Assembly: GCA_030607635.1 (NCBI GenBank)
Contig: JAUWJP010000080.1
Location: 1 to 7,401 of the forward strand
Source of the DNA: Candidatus Aminicenantota bacterium
Lineage (GTDB): Bacteria; Acidobacteriota; Aminicenantia; Aminicenantales; Aminicenantaceae
Reading direction: 5' to 3'
Length of the DNA stretch: 7,401 nucleotides
The notes under the pieces were generated by a model, which saw nothing but the letters and a program-made list of their open reading frames with translations, was not told the origin of the DNA and made no database searches. This document shows, piece after piece, positions 5,875 to 7,401 of this stretch (its first letter is position 1; every line of letters starts with the position of its first letter). The translations under genes and the position numbers were made by a program.

Positions 5875-7133
5875 ATGGATTATGCCAGAATCGTTTCAAA
5901 ATTGCGAGAACAAATCATAAAATTTTCGGGGGAACTTTCTTTTGGGTGGCCCAAAGTCGCCCGCGTTTTATTGCTGAGGTAGTCTATGGTATCCAGGCCC
6001 GCCAGTCTGTGCGACTGACAGAGATCGCTCGTTCTTTGGAGGAAAGGATCCCTTTGCGCAAGACCCAGTACCGGCTGTCTCGTCAGCTTGGACGGCAGCG
6101 GCTTTGGGCGAAGATAACGGATTCTTTATGCCAGATGGCTTCCTCCAGGATTGAAGAGGATACACTTTTGGTTTTGGATATATCTGACATCGCGAAAAAG
6201 TATGCCCAGAAGATGGAATATTTAGCCACAGTGCGCGATGGCAGCGAAGGGACATTGACCAATGGGTATTGGACGTGTTCTGTGATAGGCGCTGAGCCAG
6301 AAGAGAAGGCGTTAACACCTCTTTACAATCGTCTTTATTCCCAGGCAAGTCCTGATTTTAAGAGTGAAAACGCAGAGATTCGCAAAGCGATTTCCTTTGT
6401 CTCTGAACATACAGAGAAGCGGGGCATATGGGTATTGGATAGGGGTGGAGACCGGAGGAAGATTATCCATCACTTAGTAGGGAATAAACTGCGCTTTATT
6501 ATCCGGTTAAAGCTCGATCGCCACCTGGTTTATCGAGGCAATAAGAAGTCGGCTTACGAGCAGGCATTGAGCTGTCCTATGCTCTATTCGGAAAGAGTCG
6601 TCAAAGAGGAAAGAGGCAGAGAGAAGATTTATAATCTGCAATTTGGGTATCGACCGGTAAGACTTCCTGAGAGGAAAGAACAACTCTATATGGTTGTGGT
6701 TCAGGGATTTGGCCAGGACCTGATGATGCTGTTGACGAATGTGAAGGTAAAGAAAAGTCGAAAATCTTTTTGGCGAATCATCCAATCCTATATTACCCGA
6801 TGGAGCATTGAAGAAATGATCCGATTCATAAAACAGAGTTATGACCTGGAAGACATACGGCTTCTTACCTACAGGAGACTTCAGAATATGATGGCGTTGA
6901 TCCTGGCAGTGGCCTATTTTGCCATGGTTTATCTCGGGTTAAAAACAAAGCTGAGGGTGTTGGCTCGTCATGTGTTAAAAGCAGCCCGGAGGTTGTTCGG
7001 GATACCGGATTTTCGGTTTTATGCCCTGGCCGATGGTATTCGAGACTTGCTTTTTGGCCGTAAGAAGGGCTTAGAAGGCTTCAGTCAAATCCTAAAAACA
7101 GAGAGTATACAACTATGTTTATTCGATCCTTAA
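5875..7133 (+). CDS. IS4-family DDE transposase, apparently frameshifted near codon 30
   Basis: The likely start is the ATG at 5875, 6 nt after a strong SD (GAGGAGG). The first 30 codons (MDYARIVSKLREQ to PKVAR) are in frame 1 and run to a stop at about 5980. The rest of the protein (RFIAEVVYGIQARQ onward) is in frame 3. Joining them at about 5964 by a -1 step gives about 419 aa. The DDE residues are Asp (codon 6177, VLDISDI), Asp (6438, VLDRGGD) and Glu (6810), the last within YITRWSIEEMIRFIK, the IS4-family YREK signature. It catalyses cut-and-paste transposition using the 18-bp ends. Frame 3 is also open from an ATG at 5811, but that N-terminus is a translation of the leader hairpin and is not protein-like. 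No classical slippery heptamer lies at the junction, so a single-base deletion (or sequence error) is more likely than programmed frameshifting. Confidence 0.85.
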
Positions 7134-7151
7134 AATTTTTGGGGGAACTCC
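7134..7151 (-). repeat. Right terminal inverted repeat (IRR)
   Basis: Read on the minus strand it is GGAGTTCCCCCAAAAATT, matching the left end at 17 of 18 positions. It begins directly after the transposase TAA stop. Confidence 0.85.
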
Positions 7152-7164
7152 ACGGGGTTTTATA

Positions 7165-7193
7165 TTGACAAAGAATTAAATATTATATAAGAT
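7165..7193 (+). promoter_or_regulatory. Putative sigma70-type promoter of the lipoprotein gene
   Basis: A perfect -35 TTGACA (7165-7170), a 17-bp spacer and TAAGAT (7188-7193, 4 of 6 matches) would start transcription near 7200, about 18 nt before the ATG. It lies 13 bp outside the right end of the IS, so the insertion leaves it intact, although anything upstream of it has been replaced. Confidence 0.55.
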
Positions 7194-7217
7194 TTTTTCG
7201 TCACAAAGGAGGAAAAA

Positions 7218-7401
7218 ATGAAAAAATCACTGCTTCAAATCACCATGATTATTCCCGTTATCCTATTACTTTGCTTTACTTTTAGTTGCCAACAGCAGGT
7301 CGAAGAGGGTATCACTGAAGAAGAAGCGAAAGCCCTTGTTGAAAGAGATCTGGAAATTTGGAATGAGGGCAACCTGGCCTTGGCCGATGAGATTATTGCC
7401 C
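7218..7401 (+). CDS. Lipoprotein with the start of a SnoaL/NTF2-like domain, partial at the window edge
   Basis: 61 codons are present and the frame is open at the right edge. The ATG at 7218 follows a strong SD (AAAGGAGG). The N-terminus is a signal peptide: Lys2-Lys3, a hydrophobic core (about 5-20), then a lipobox-like TFSC with Cys24 as the lipidation site. The -3 Thr and -2 Phe are not the commonest residues but are allowed. After an acidic spacer comes EEEAKALVERDLEIWNEG, then NLALADEIIA, the beginning typical of SnoaL-like/NTF2-fold proteins (ester-cyclase-like family, usually about 130-150 aa). It is probably exported and membrane-anchored. The family covers many small-molecule-binding and enzymatic roles, so no function is claimed. 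It has its own likely promoter just downstream of the IS. Confidence 0.75.
   Translation, partial: MKKSLLQITMIIPVILLLCFTFSCQQQVEEGITEEEAKALVERDLEIWNEGNLALADEIIA

Larger units (their letters stand above)
5693..7151 (+). mobile_element. IS4-family insertion sequence, about 1459 bp
   Basis: The element is bounded by 18-bp terminal inverted repeats with one mismatch (5693-5710 and 7134-7151) and contains one transposase gene with the DDE triad and the Y-(2)-R-(3)-E-(6)-K signature of the IS4 family. The transposase stop at 7131-7133 abuts the right repeat. I cannot see a target-site duplication: the bases just outside the left end (TTTAGCA) and right end (ACGGGGT) do not match. That suggests an old insertion, a rearranged end or a slightly misplaced tip. 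The element sits between the diguanylate cyclase region and a lipoprotein gene and interrupts no recognisable gene. Confidence 0.85.

Noticed and set aside
5968..6785. Minus-strand open frames at 5968-6348 and 6507-6785
   Set aside because: Both are antisense to the transposase core with its DDE residues; their products show no family resemblance.

Overview
The window looks like a chromosomal segment of an uncultured anaerobic bacterium of moderate-to-low GC. The clues are a radical-dehydratase/reductase pair carrying oxygen-sensitive Fe-S cluster ligands, an ADP-forming acyl-CoA synthetase, good Shine-Dalgarno sites, and hairpin repeats of the kind scattered through many environmental genomes. 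The start of the last gene (a lipoprotein with a SnoaL-like beginning) reminds me of Candidatus Aminicenantes proteins, but that assignment is from memory, is weak, and cannot be tested here.

Layout. Positions 1-3530 hold a tight minus-strand operon read from high to low coordinates: a BcrB-type 2-hydroxyacyl-CoA dehydratase/benzoyl-CoA reductase family subunit (2286-3530), its BadF/HgdC-type ATPase activator (1457-2242), and an NDP-forming acyl-CoA synthetase (from 1464, running off the left edge). A plausible sigma70-type promoter lies at 3630-3658. The 263-bp gap at 3531-3793 also carries a short tandem repeat and a REP-like hairpin. Positions 3794-5029 (minus) encode a cytoplasmic REC-PAS-GGDEF diguanylate cyclase. 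Positions 5030-5692 are noncoding and contain a 26-bp perfect inverted repeat and a GC-rich stem-loop in otherwise AT-rich DNA. Positions 5693-7151 are an IS4-family insertion sequence with 18-bp terminal inverted repeats, a hairpin that covers the transposase ribosome-binding site, and an apparent frameshift near codon 30. After it, a consensus-like promoter drives a lipoprotein gene that is cut by the right edge.

How the genes work together. The activator would use ATP to push a low-potential electron into the dehydratase-family subunit, which acts on a CoA thioester. The acyl-CoA synthetase could then recover the thioester energy as ATP (acyl-CoA + ADP + Pi to acid + ATP + CoA), or make the CoA ester in reverse. 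That is a sensible fermentation module. The unusual point is that only one catalytic-family subunit is visible, although relatives with known chemistry generally use two. The diguanylate cyclase and lipoprotein have no evident functional link to the operon.
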